This document shows, piece after piece, positions 15,231 to 24,439 of a stretch of 38,061 nucleotides of DNA. The position numbers were made by a program, and so were the translations under genes. How positions within the stretch are numbered: the stretch's first letter is position 1; each line of letters begins with the position of its first letter. The notes under the pieces are model-generated. The model was given only the letters and a program-made list of their open reading frames with translations, was not told the DNA's origin and made no database searches. This stretch comes from Krumholzibacterium sp965370495 (GTDB taxonomy: Bacteria > Krumholzibacteriota > Krumholzibacteriia > Krumholzibacteriales > Krumholzibacteriaceae): contig CBDUUV010000010.1 of the NCBI GenBank assembly GCA_965370495.1, positions 1 to 38,061 on the forward strand, in the 5' to 3' direction.

Positions 15231-17140
15231 GCAAGGAATATTCAGCAAAGGGTATACAGGTCCTGAAGGGGCTCGAAGCGGTCAGAAAACGACCCGCGAT
15301 GTACATTGGAAGCACTGACATCTATGGGCTTCACCACATGATATACGAGGTCGTGGACAACAGCATCGACGAAGCGATGGCGGGGCATTGTGACAGGATC
15401 GAGATAACGATATCGGAAGAAGGCCATGTAACCGTTGCCGACAACGGGAGAGGCATTCCGGTCGATATCCACCCGACCCAGAAGGTGCCGGCTGTCGAAG
15501 TAGTAATGACGACGCTGCACGCGGGCGGAAAATTCGATCACGATTCATACAAGGTGTCGGGAGGGCTGCACGGGGTCGGGGTTTCTGTCGTCAACGCGCT
15601 GTCAAAATGGCTGGAAGTGGAGATATTTCGAGACGGGAATTCGTATACACAGAGATTCGAGAAGGGGAATCCTGTAAGCAGACTCGAGGCAACTCCTCTC
15701 AGAGAAAAAAAGAAAAGGACCGGGACAACGGTTACGTTTCTTCCTAATGACGAGACATTCAGCACGCTTGAATACAGCTTTGACACCCTTTCTCAGAGAT
15801 TCAGGGAGCTGGCTTTTCTGAACAAGGGAATCTGGATTATCTTCGAGGATAAACGACACGACAAGAAACACGAGTTTAATTATTCCGGCGGGATTGTATC
15901 CTTTGTGGAATTTCTTAACGAGAACAGGGATGTTCTTCACAAGAAGCCGATCTATATTTATGACGCAACAGATCCATTAGAGCTTGAGGTCGCCATTCAA
16001 TACAACACATCCTTTGGAGAAAACGTCTTCTGTTTCGCAAACAATATTAACACGATAGGTGGGGGGACACACCTTGTCGGGTTCAGATCCGCGTTGACTC
16101 GTACATTCAACAGCTATGCGCAGAAGAACAATCTTTTCAAGAAAAACAAGTTAAAGATGTCGCTGTCCGGGGATGATGTCAGAGAGGGTATCACCGCCGT
16201 CATGAGCGTCAAGCTTCCCGAGCCACAGTTCGAAGGCCAGACGAAAGGAAAACTGGGGAACAGCGAAATAAGGACGTATGTGGAATCGGTTCTGGGGAAG
16301 CGTCTGGCCGAGTTCATGGAAGAGAACCCGAAGATCGCGAAAAAAATTATCGAGAAAGCATCGCAATCAGCCATAGCAAGGGACGCGGCCAGGAAGGCCA
16401 GGGAGCTTGTAAGGCGCAAATCTGTGCTCGAATCGAGCGCGCTTCCGGGGAAACTCGCCGATTGCTCGATGAAAGACGCGGAATCCTGCGAGGTCTACCT
16501 GGTGGAGGGTGATTCCGCGGGAGGGTCGGCTAAACAGGGAAGGGACCGCCGGTTCCAGGCGATCCTGCCGCTCAAGGGAAAGATCCTCAACGTTGAAAAA
16601 GCAAGGCTCGACAGGATCCTGGCTAACGAGGAAATCAAGACGATCATCACCGCGCTCGGTACGGGGATAGGTGAAGAGTTCGACAAAACAAAGCTAAGGT
16701 ACCACAAGATCATAATCATGACAGACGCGGATGTTGACGGGGCCCATATCAGGACCCTGATCCTCACACTGTTTTTCAGGCTAATGCCGGAGTTGATCGT
16801 CAGCGGATACATATATATTGCCCAGCCGCCGCTGTACAGGGTCAAAAAGGGGAATAAAGCACGGTATGCGTTTAACGACGAGGAGAAAGACAAGATCATA
16901 AGTGAAATGGGTGGGGCAAAGGGTGTGTACCTTCAGAGATACAAAGGCCTTGGAGAAATGAACCCTGACCAGCTGTGGGTCACGACGATGGATCCAGAAA
17001 GAAGGACGATCCTCAAGGTAACGATGGAGGATGCGGTCGAAGCGGATCATACCTTTACGATGCTTATGGGCGACAAGGTCGAACCAAGAAAGGAATTCAT
17101 CCAGGAAAACGCGCTTTCAGTCAAGAACCTGGACATCTAA
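15227..17140 (+). CDS. gyrB: DNA gyrase subunit B
   Basis: GyrB is the ATPase and TOPRIM subunit of gyrase. The 637-residue protein has the GHKL ATPase fold: EVVDNSIDEAMAGH (catalytic Glu), DNGRGIPVDIH, and the KVSGGLHGVGVSVVNALS lid. It also has the QTKGKLGNSEIR loop with its ATP-contacting lysine and the TOPRIM motifs EGDSAGGSAKQGR, LPLKGKILNVEKA and IIMTDADVDGAHIRTL. The C-terminus carries QRYKGLGEMNPDQLWVTTMDP. It is the short form without the E. coli C-terminal insert. It is coupled to the DUF721 gene by an ATGA overlap. No separate parE/parC appears in the window. Confidence 0.97.
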   Translation: MSKEYSAKGIQVLKGLEAVRKRPAMYIGSTDIYGLHHMIYEVVDNSIDEAMAGHCDRIEITISEEGHVTVADNGRGIPVDIHPTQKVPAVEVVMTTLHAGGKFDHDSYKVSGGLHGVGVSVVNALSKWLEVEIFRDGNSYTQRFEKGNPVSRLEATPLREKKKRTGTTVTFLPNDETFSTLEYSFDTLSQRFRELAFLNKGIWIIFEDKRHDKKHEFNYSGGIVSFVEFLNENRDVLHKKPIYIYDATDPLELEVAIQYNTSFGENVFCFANNINTIGGGTHLVGFRSALTRTFNSYAQKNNLFKKNKLKMSLSGDDVREGITAVMSVKLPEPQFEGQTKGKLGNSEIRTYVESVLGKRLAEFMEENPKIAKKIIEKASQSAIARDAARKARELVRRKSVLESSALPGKLADCSMKDAESCEVYLVEGDSAGGSAKQGRDRRFQAILPLKGKILNVEKARLDRILANEEIKTIITALGTGIGEEFDKTKLRYHKIIIMTDADVDGAHIRTLILTLFFRLMPELIVSGYIYIAQPPLYRVKKGNKARYAFNDEEKDKIISEMGGAKGVYLQRYKGLGEMNPDQLWVTTMDPERRTILKVTMEDAVEADHTFTMLMGDKVEPRKEFIQENALSVKNLDI

Positions 17141-17254
17141 GATAAAATACAGAGAAGATACAGGAAATATTGCGGGTAAACATCCGCCGCGGCCGGCCCG
17201 GCAGGCATAGCGGTGGAGCTGTTTCCGGGCGGGAGCCGGAGGAGGAACTACCAG

Positions 17255-19804
17255 ATGGAGCTGAACAGGCAAAGGGTAAAGCCGATCAACATAGAAGACG
17301 AGATGAAAAGCAGCTACCTCGACTACGCTATGAGCGTGATCGTATCGCGCGCGCTCCCTGATGTAAGGGATGGGCTGAAACCGGTACACAGGCGCATCCT
17401 TCTCGCCATGAAAGACCTCAATATCACGCATAATAAGCCGTACAGAAAATCCGCGAAACTCACAGGTGACGTCACAGGCAATTATCATCCGCATGGCACA
17501 GCGTCGGTATATGACGCGGTGGTCCGGCTGGCGCAGGATTTCTCGCTGAGATATCCCCTGATAATGGGACAGGGCAACTTCGGATCGATCGATGGCGACC
17601 CGGCAGCGGCGGAAAGATACACCGAGGTCAGGATGGAGGCTATCGCGGAAGAGCTTCTTGCCGATATCGACAAGGAGACGGTGGAGTTCGGCCCGAACTA
17701 CGACGAAACAAGACAGATGGCCCTGGTGCTTCCTTCCAGGGTCCCGAACCTTCTTGTAAATGGCGCGTCCGGGATCGCTGTCGGGATGGCAACTAATATA
17801 CCACCCCATAATATGACGGAAATCGTCGATGGCCTGAAAGCCCTTCTGGATAATCCGGAGATCGAGATCGACGAACTCTGCAAGCATGTCGAGGGGCCTG
17901 ATTTTCCAACAGGCGGGATCATTTACGGGCGCTCCGGAATCATGGAAGCGTACAGGACAGGCAGGGGCAGGCTCGTAATCAGGGCAAGGGCCAATATCGA
18001 AACAAAAAAAAGCGGAAAGACAAGCATAGTTGTGTCGGAGATCCCATATCAGACTAACAAGGCTTCGATAATCGAAAAGATCGCCGACCTGGTCAGGGCG
18101 GGAAAACTCGACGGCATATCAGACATACGGGACGAATCTGACAAGGAAGGGCTGAGGATAGTTATCGACCTGAAAAGGGATGCTTACCCGAAGGTCGTCC
18201 TCAGCAATCTCTTCAAGCATTCACAGCTGCAGACAACATTCGGGATTATCATGCTGGCGCTCAACAAACTCCGTCCGGAAGTGATGGACCTGAAAAAGAT
18301 GATGCGGCTGTTCCTCGAACACAGGGAAGATGTCATCACGAGGCGTACCCAGCACGATCTGAAACGCGCCGAGGAAAGGGCGCATATCCTCGAAGGATAC
18401 AAAATAGCGCTGGATAACATCGATGCAATCATCAAACTGATCAAGAAAAGTGCCTCTCCAGCTGAAGCCAGAAATGGCCTGATGAAGACATTCGGACTTA
18501 CCGAGATTCAGGCGCAGGCGATTCTCGACATGAAACTCCAGCGCCTCACCGGTCTCGAAAGAAAGAAAATTGACGACGAATACCTTGCGGTGATACAGAA
18601 GATCGCCTATTTCAAGTCCATTCTCGAGAACAGGGACATGTTGCTGCAGCTGATAACGGAAGAACTCAATGACCTCAGGGAAAGATTCGGCGATGAAAGA
18701 AGAACCGAGATAGTCGATGCCGAGGGGGAGGTCACACTTGAGGATCTTATTGCCGAAGAGGATATGATCATCACGATCACGCATACCGGGTATATCAAGA
18801 GGATCCCCGTGGGGACATACAGGCGGCAGCATAGAGGCGGCATGGGAATCACGGGCATGGGGATGAAAGACGAGGATTTTGTAGAGCAGATGTTCATAGC
18901 GTCGACGCACAGTTTTATTCTTTTCTTCACTGATTCCGGAAAGTGTTTCAGGCTCAAGGTGCATGAGATCCCGCAGGGCGGACGCCATGCCCGCGGCAAG
19001 GCGATGGTCAATTTCTTCGAGATGGCGCAGGAAGAAAATATAACAGCGGTGATACCGGTCTACGATTTTGGCAGCGGTGAGTACCTGTTGATGGCGACCA
19101 GGATGGGACTGGTCAAAAAGACGAAGCTGTCCGCGTATTCCCATGTCCGCAGAGGAGGGATTATCGCTATACGGTTCAGGGAAGGAGACCGTCTCGTTCG
19201 GGCCAGTCTCACTTCCGGGAACGACGATGTCATACTTGCCAAGAAATCAGGAAAGTCAATCAGGTTCAGTGAAAACCGGATCCGGAGTACGGCCCGCACA
19301 ACAAGAGGTGTCAAAGGGGTCAATGTTGCCGGGGGTGATGAAGTTGTGGAAATGGTGATTGTCAAGAGAGAATCGGAGTTGTTTTTCGTGACCGAAAACG
19401 GGTACGGAAAGAGAACAAAGATCAGCGAGTTCAGGAATGTCGGGCGGGGCGGCAAAGGGGTCATCTGCATCCAGACCGGCGACAGGAACGGGGATCTTGT
19501 CACCGTCAAGGAAGTTATAGAATCGGACGAGGTGATGATTATTACCAGGAGCGGAATGGTGATCAGATGCCCGGTCACGGGTGTCCGGGTTGTCGGGAGG
19601 GCGACCATGGGCGTGCGTGTCATCAATTTGAAGGATGGAGACCGTGTGATGGCTGTCGCTCTTGTGGCGGGAGAAGAGAACGGGGAAAATGGAGAGAACA
19701 AAGAAGGCGGATCTGTAGAGACAGCGGAAGTGGGGGGAACGGGGGATATGCCCGCAGACGGCGTGATAGAGGAAAATGGAACAGGGGAACCGGATAAAGA
19801 GTAG
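17255..19804 (+). CDS. gyrA: DNA gyrase subunit A
   Basis: GyrA cleaves and rejoins DNA and wraps it on its C-terminal pinwheel. With the start at 17255 (AGGAGG nine bases upstream; an in-frame GTG at 17213 lacks a site) the protein is 849 residues. The numbering then coincides with E. coli: the catalytic Tyr is Y122 in AAAERYTEVRM. The quinolone-determining loop reads HPHGTASVYD, giving Thr82, Ala83, Ser84 and Asp87. Blades of the C-terminal pinwheel are visible (GYIKRIPVGTYRRQ, GYGKRTKISEF). The GyrA box reads QHRGGMG at 18827-18847 instead of QRRGG(K/R)G. The tail of about 45 residues is acidic and Gly/Glu/Asn-rich. Its position next to gyrB favours GyrA over ParC, although the GyrA box is degenerate. 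Confidence 0.95.
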   Translation: MELNRQRVKPINIEDEMKSSYLDYAMSVIVSRALPDVRDGLKPVHRRILLAMKDLNITHNKPYRKSAKLTGDVTGNYHPHGTASVYDAVVRLAQDFSLRYPLIMGQGNFGSIDGDPAAAERYTEVRMEAIAEELLADIDKETVEFGPNYDETRQMALVLPSRVPNLLVNGASGIAVGMATNIPPHNMTEIVDGLKALLDNPEIEIDELCKHVEGPDFPTGGIIYGRSGIMEAYRTGRGRLVIRARANIETKKSGKTSIVVSEIPYQTNKASIIEKIADLVRAGKLDGISDIRDESDKEGLRIVIDLKRDAYPKVVLSNLFKHSQLQTTFGIIMLALNKLRPEVMDLKKMMRLFLEHREDVITRRTQHDLKRAEERAHILEGYKIALDNIDAIIKLIKKSASPAEARNGLMKTFGLTEIQAQAILDMKLQRLTGLERKKIDDEYLAVIQKIAYFKSILENRDMLLQLITEELNDLRERFGDERRTEIVDAEGEVTLEDLIAEEDMIITITHTGYIKRIPVGTYRRQHRGGMGITGMGMKDEDFVEQMFIASTHSFILFFTDSGKCFRLKVHEIPQGGRHARGKAMVNFFEMAQEENITAVIPVYDFGSGEYLLMATRMGLVKKTKLSAYSHVRRGGIIAIRFREGDRLVRASLTSGNDDVILAKKSGKSIRFSENRIRSTARTTRGVKGVNVAGGDEVVEMVIVKRESELFFVTENGYGKRTKISEFRNVGRGGKGVICIQTGDRNGDLVTVKEVIESDEVMIITRSGMVIRCPVTGVRVVGRATMGVRVINLKDGDRVMAVALVAGEENGENGENKEGGSVETAEVGGTGDMPADGVIEENGTGEPDKE

Positions 19805-19825
19805 AAAAACTCTCGGGATAAAAGC

Positions 19826-21652
19826 ATGAAGAAGCATATGAAGATAATAGCCATCGCCTGCGTAGCCGTTACGGCAGCTTCCGGGGCCGCGCGCCTGGAG
19901 GAGGCGGACACCAGACTTGAAAAGACACTGCTGGCGCATCGTGTCGGCAGGGTGGCTATCAATCTTCCTGAAAACGGGAGCCTGGGAAGGTGCGTGTTCG
20001 ATGATACCGGGATGGGGCTAAGGTGGCCGTGCGAAACGGGAATGGAATTTCTCGGGAACGGGGGGATTGTCCTGAGATTCAGAATAGATGGCAAGGAAGG
20101 GTGGAATATGGTCAATCCCCGCATGTTTGTTGCCGAGCGTACTGACGGAAGGGCCAATATTTTTGTGGAAGGTTGCGAGGGGGGCAGGAGATATCCCGGA
20201 GCGGGGTGTGATGATGATAACGATGGCGCTATCGATGAAGATCCTTTCGATATGATAGACAATGATGGTGACGGAGCGGTCGACGAAGACTTTGGCGTCA
20301 TTGGCCACGAGATGGCCGTCACGCGTGGCACAGAACAGGGAACCGGCCTGACACTTACCCAGGAAAGCTATGTCTGGTCTTACGGCCATGTCAGGGATTT
20401 TGCGGGTTTCACGACGACGATATTATACCCTGAAGGTGAAGGTGACCGGAAACCGGATCTTATAGATCTCGACGTGGCTCACTATATCGATTTTATGATC
20501 GGTCCAAAAGACGACAGGAACCGCGGCAGAGGCAACAAATGGTTTTTTATTAGAGAAAAGGAAGTGGGGGACAGCGGTACCCGTGGACAACTTCCGGCAG
20601 TCTTTGCTTCCGTATCCGATGAAAACTGGACCGGCCTGGGCGCCGTGGTAATATTCGGGGTCAAAGTGCCCGGGAACCCGGGCACCTCGTTCGACACGCA
20701 TATTATCGACTCGTATGAATGCCCTGATTCCCTCTGGAACGGGTTGCCTGGCGGCACAAATGAGAGGGAGCCGGTTTTCAGGCAGATCAACGAAAGGTAC
20801 GAAGTATCGGAGCCGGAAAAGGGAAGAAAAACGATTGTGAACCGGTTGAAAACCGCGCTGAGGCTCGAACCGGGAGATATGATAAAGATCGAGTGGGGCC
20901 TGGTATTTGGACGATCGAGGAAAACCCTTGTCAGGAACATATCGATGGCGCTGGAAACATACGGCGGTATTGAAGATGACTACGGGAAGGCTATTCACTG
21001 GATCGTCCCTGCGAGAAAGGCGCTGCTGGTCGAGACAGGCGCGTGTCTTGTCCCGGTCTGGGTTCGGGGGAAGAGAAAACCGGCAGTCTCGATCATGCTG
21101 CCTTCGGGGATCGATGAGGATATCGAATGGCTCAAGGTCGATGGCCATCAGAGCGGGGCATTCGAACGGGTCGGGGGGCGGCTTGTGGTTTCCATCGATG
21201 ACGAGCTTGTGGCAGAGGGAAAGTCCTTCAGGATCGAGGGGCAACTTTCGGACGGGACGATATTCACGGCAGGAATCGATCAGGAAGCAATCACGGCATT
21301 TGCCGGGGGCGAGGCTGTTGCTCCCGGAAGGCTTCCCGATGAAGCTCTGAATATATTTCCAAACCCTTTTGTAGAGAGCCTGAATATCAATATTAATATA
21401 CGCGAAGCGCCCGAGCTTCTGGAGCAGCAGGAAAGCCGGGAGATCCTGGGAACAAGCTCTGTCAGGATATACGATGTAAAGGGCCGGCTGGTCAGGATAG
21501 TTCTCCATGAAGATTTTCTGCATCCGGGTGATTATTCGATCGGTTGGGACGGGCGCGACGAAAAGGGAGTGAAGGTCTCGCCGGGCGTATATTATTGTAA
21601 ATTGCAGATAGGTGAAAGAAACCTTACCAAGCGAGTAATACTTCTACGGTAA
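19826..21652 (+). CDS. Exported protein with acidic calcium-binding-type loops and C-terminal FlgD-Ig/sorting domain
   Basis: The 608-residue protein starts with a signal peptide (MKKHMKIIAIACVAVTAASGAARL). At about residues 130-160 it has two D-rich loops, DDDNDGAIDEDPFD and DNDGDGAVDEDFG, which resemble thrombospondin-type-3/EF-hand-like calcium-binding loops. A large central region of no recognised family follows. The last 100 residues read EALNIFPNPFVESLNI, then VRIYDVKGRLVRIV, GDYSIGWDGRDEKGVKVSPGVYYCKL and a basic end KRVILLR. This is the FlgD-Ig-like/type-9-secretion-type C-terminal domain common in FCB and related candidate phyla, so surface display or secretion is likely. It follows gyrA by 21 bases, and its stop overlaps the hflX start by one base. 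The function of the central region is unknown. Confidence 0.8.
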   Translation: MKKHMKIIAIACVAVTAASGAARLEEADTRLEKTLLAHRVGRVAINLPENGSLGRCVFDDTGMGLRWPCETGMEFLGNGGIVLRFRIDGKEGWNMVNPRMFVAERTDGRANIFVEGCEGGRRYPGAGCDDDNDGAIDEDPFDMIDNDGDGAVDEDFGVIGHEMAVTRGTEQGTGLTLTQESYVWSYGHVRDFAGFTTTILYPEGEGDRKPDLIDLDVAHYIDFMIGPKDDRNRGRGNKWFFIREKEVGDSGTRGQLPAVFASVSDENWTGLGAVVIFGVKVPGNPGTSFDTHIIDSYECPDSLWNGLPGGTNEREPVFRQINERYEVSEPEKGRKTIVNRLKTALRLEPGDMIKIEWGLVFGRSRKTLVRNISMALETYGGIEDDYGKAIHWIVPARKALLVETGACLVPVWVRGKRKPAVSIMLPSGIDEDIEWLKVDGHQSGAFERVGGRLVVSIDDELVAEGKSFRIEGQLSDGTIFTAGIDQEAITAFAGGEAVAPGRLPDEALNIFPNPFVESLNININIREAPELLEQQESREILGTSSVRIYDVKGRLVRIVLHEDFLHPGDYSIGWDGRDEKGVKVSPGVYYCKLQIGERNLTKRVILLR

Positions 21653-22986
21653 TGATGTCTCAATATCTTATCCCACAGGAAACCCCCGAAGAAAGAGCCT
21701 GCCTGGTAGGTGTCAAGCTTCCACGTTCAACCATAGAAGAGACGTGGGAAAATCTGCGGGAACTGGAACAGCTTGCCTTGACCGCCGGGGCCGAGGTTGT
21801 GGAGCTGATGGTCCAGCGGCGTGACAGGGTCGATGGCGCTACATATATCGGCAAGGGCAAGATAGAGAGCCTCGGAGAAATATTAAGGGAAAAGAATGCC
21901 AATCTGGTAATTTTCGATGACGATCTTTCCCCCGCCCAGGCGCGCAATATCGAAAACCGGCTGAATGTCAATGTGCTGGACAGGACAGAACTCATCCTGG
22001 ACATTTTTTCCCGGGGCGCACGGACGAAGCAGGCGAGACTGCAGGTAGAAATCGCTCAGTTGAATTATGCCCTTCCAAGGCTGAAGCGCCTCTGGGAACA
22101 TCTTTCAAGACAGGCAGGGGGAATAGGGACGAGGGGGCCGGGTGAAACCCAGCTGGAAGTTGACAGGAGACAGGTTCGCGAGAGGATAGCTCATCTGAAA
22201 AAAGAGCTTTCGAAAATTGGCAGAAGAGTCGGAGAAAGACGCAAGCGCAGGATGAACGCTTTTAATGTCACCATAGTCGGATATACGAACGCGGGAAAAT
22301 CGACTCTTCTCAACCGGCTTTCAAACGCCGGCGTACTTGAAAGCGGAAAACTGTTTTCCACGCTTGATTCCACTTCGAGGCGCGTAGAATTGCCTGAAGG
22401 GGAAGAAATCGTTCTTACTGATACAATCGGGTTCATAAGAAAACTCCCCACTCACCTTGTTGCCAGTTTCCGTGCGACGCTGATAGATGTCGAAAAAGCT
22501 GATATGCTGCTCCACCTGGTGGATCTTTCCTGTCCGTCCTTCGAGGAACGGATAAAGATCGTCAACGATGTTCTCGGGCAGGTTCTTGGAGAACCGGAAA
22601 GCCCTGAGGGGGTGCCGGAAAATATCCCGACAACGCTTGTTTTTAACAAAACAGACCTGGCAGAAAGCAGCGAAAGAATCTCGAGGGCAAAAAAAAGGCA
22701 TCCCCTGTCCATTATGATAAGCGCTGCCGATGGAACAGGTATGGAAAATCTCCTGGAGCGTATAAAAATCCAGATGGAAAAAAACAGTTTCGAGGCGGTA
22801 ATTACCATTCCGGCCAGTGAGGGCAAAGCGATCGCGTTTGTCGAGATGTCCGCAAAGATCCTGGAAAGAAGCCTCGAAGAAGAATCGATGATCTTCAGGG
22901 TATTGATAGGGAAAAAGAACCTCGGCAGAATAGAGAACATGGGAAAAGCGAAGGTCACGCTCTCCAGGCCGCGTGAATCACGGTAA
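21652..22986 (+). CDS. hflX: GTPase HflX
   Basis: HflX is a ribosome-associated GTPase that splits stalled or hibernating ribosomes. The 444-residue protein has the N-terminal HflX domain (GATYIGKGKIESL, ARNIENRLNVNVLDRTELILDIF, ARTKQARLQVEIAQLNY), then the glycine-rich GGIGTRGPGETQLEVDRR loop and a coiled linker. The G domain carries P-loop VGYTNAGKSTLLN (about residues 208-220), switch LFSTLDSTSRRVEL, DTIGFIRKLPTHL and NKTD. Length and all G motifs are intact. ATG is doubled (21652 and 21655); either could start. It runs head to tail with the exported protein upstream and converges with the GT-C-like gene, whose stop codon is only five bases away. Confidence 0.96.
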   Translation: MMSQYLIPQETPEERACLVGVKLPRSTIEETWENLRELEQLALTAGAEVVELMVQRRDRVDGATYIGKGKIESLGEILREKNANLVIFDDDLSPAQARNIENRLNVNVLDRTELILDIFSRGARTKQARLQVEIAQLNYALPRLKRLWEHLSRQAGGIGTRGPGETQLEVDRRQVRERIAHLKKELSKIGRRVGERRKRRMNAFNVTIVGYTNAGKSTLLNRLSNAGVLESGKLFSTLDSTSRRVELPEGEEIVLTDTIGFIRKLPTHLVASFRATLIDVEKADMLLHLVDLSCPSFEERIKIVNDVLGQVLGEPESPEGVPENIPTTLVFNKTDLAESSERISRAKKRHPLSIMISAADGTGMENLLERIKIQMEKNSFEAVITIPASEGKAIAFVEMSAKILERSLEEESMIFRVLIGKKNLGRIENMGKAKVTLSRPRESR

Positions 22987-22991
22987 CCGGC

Positions 22992-24272
22992 TCATTCCTT
23001 CATTTTAAGCTTCCCGGCTTCGACATAAACGCGCGGGAAGTTTTTGGCGAATTCTGTTTTGTTCACAAGAGTAGCCTGGCTGGACGCCTTGAATTCATAA
23101 CTGTTGTCGAGCTGTGTTACTATGATCCGGGAGAGTATAATAAAGATAAGAGGCACGAGGAAAGGAACGAACCTCTTCCATCGGGCCGAGGATATAAGGC
23201 GTGAGCAGTATACCGCTCCGGCGGCGATAACGGATACGAAGCCTACCGAAACAAGGTATAGATGGCGGATGTTCAGCCAGTCATAGGGGAACTGGAAAAA
23301 AGCGAACGGCAGTACCATGATGTAAGTCCAGGCGATAAAGAGCCTGATCGTGCGGTTTCCGAAAATAAAGCCGAAAAAAGAGTATGATAAAATAGTAAGC
23401 GCGATAAAAACCCTTATCGCCGTCGCGAACTTGTAGATGAATATCACGAAAGGCCCGCTTTCCCGTACGAGATGTGATGTATGAATCGGGAATATCATAC
23501 GGACAAGATAGTTGAGGATATTCTTGCCGGCCAGCATGAGGAAGGAAAAAGCCCCGGGGTCACGCGTATACAGTGGCGGCCGGTAATGGAAAATAGTTGC
23601 TTTTGTTACCAGGGCTGCTATGGCGATCATGAGGAGAATGGTAAAACTGGCCCGAAACACCGGTTTTTCCGTCTCCTTTCTGAAAAAGAAATTAAAAGCA
23701 ACAAAAACTCCGAGGATAGAGAAGCTGGTACTCCTGGTGAACATCGAGGCGATAAAAAACAGGAGAGAGAACAGATACCATACCGACAGGATTTTCCCTT
23801 TACCGCTAAGTTCGTTTTTGAAGTAGAATATCATTGTCAGGAGGGTTATCGATGTTATGATCAAATCCTCGAGCCCGGATGTTATCATCACGGTTTTTCC
23901 ATAACTGCCGACAGTAAACACGAACATAAGTCCTGCGAGAAGAGAAACGGTTCTGTCCCTGAGCAGCGTGTTGACAAGAAGGTAGACAAGAAAGGAATTG
24001 AGTCCGTGTATCAGGATATTGAAGATGAAATAAGCCTTCGAATTGAAAAGGAAATGTTTGAACATCTGGTAATGGATGCAGTAAACGAGGGGCTGAAACT
24101 TGAAAGGAGCATCACTGTTGAATACGGCCGAGGGGTCGTCCATCATCCTGATGCTGTTTTCCAGAGAGATAAAATCGTAGCTGTTCCAGAAACCGTTATT
24201 CAGGGACATGCCAAAAAACAGAAAACCCAGGGCAAGGAATGCCACGGGAATCAGGATGGTTTTCAAGGTCAT
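22992..24272 (-). CDS. Polytopic membrane protein, GT-C glycosyltransferase-like
   Basis: A protein of about 426 residues with roughly ten hydrophobic membrane segments. Between the first two hydrophobic segments it has NNGFWNSYDFISLENSIRMM, an acidic first-loop arrangement like the catalytic loop of GT-C fold transferases that use lipid-linked sugars (PMT, TMTC and related families). No specific family was recognised and the assignment is structural inference; a C-terminal soluble tail of about 35 residues follows the last segment. I prefer the ATG at 24272 because it has GGGGG seven bases upstream and the promoter at 24316-24345 would start transcription near 24309; the ATG at 24308 would need a leaderless message and would add 12 hydrophilic residues. 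It converges on hflX. A long open frame on the other strand here (23481-24344) is highly charged and rejected. Confidence 0.65.
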   Translation of the reverse strand: MTLKTILIPVAFLALGFLFFGMSLNNGFWNSYDFISLENSIRMMDDPSAVFNSDAPFKFQPLVYCIHYQMFKHFLFNSKAYFIFNILIHGLNSFLVYLLVNTLLRDRTVSLLAGLMFVFTVGSYGKTVMITSGLEDLIITSITLLTMIFYFKNELSGKGKILSVWYLFSLLFFIASMFTRSTSFSILGVFVAFNFFFRKETEKPVFRASFTILLMIAIAALVTKATIFHYRPPLYTRDPGAFSFLMLAGKNILNYLVRMIFPIHTSHLVRESGPFVIFIYKFATAIRVFIALTILSYSFFGFIFGNRTIRLFIAWTYIMVLPFAFFQFPYDWLNIRHLYLVSVGFVSVIAAGAVYCSRLISSARWKRFVPFLVPLIFIILSRIIVTQLDNSYEFKASSQATLVNKTEFAKNFPRVYVEAGKLKMKE

Positions 24273-24315
24273 ATTAAACCCCCGGGGAAAGCTTTCGCTA
24301 TCTGCCATGCGGGGG

Positions 24316-24345
24316 AGTATACCACTATTGCGAAAACAATGTGAA
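24316..24345 (-). promoter_or_regulatory. Promoter of the GT-C-like gene
   Basis: On the minus strand TTCACA (24345-24340) is followed after 18 bases by TATACT (24321-24316); each box has one mismatch to the sigma70 consensus. The predicted start is about base 24309. Confidence 0.6.
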
Positions 24346-24439
24346 CACTAAAGAGTCCCGGGAACGCAAAGAATTTATGTCTGAAGAAATGATACAACAC
24401 AAATAGAAACAGGTGCTTTTCACGAAAGGGCGGAAAAGG

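Noticed and set aside
18221..19144. 307-codon minus-strand frame inside gyrA
   Set aside because: It lies wholly inside the well-conserved gyrA frame and has no recognisable motif or ribosome-binding site.
19060..20331. 423-codon minus-strand frame across the 3' end of gyrA
   Set aside because: It is Ser/Pro/Thr/Ile-rich and antisense to gyrA and the exported protein; it looks like a codon-bias shadow.
20423..21523. 366-codon minus-strand frame inside the exported protein gene
   Set aside because: The plus strand has a signal peptide, D-rich loops and a FlgD-Ig end; the antisense product has no domain character.
23481..24344. 287-codon plus-strand open frame opposite the membrane protein
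   Set aside because: Its product is a charged, His/Lys/Glu/Gln-rich sequence with no domain pattern, while the opposite strand encodes a clean multi-pass membrane protein with a promoter.
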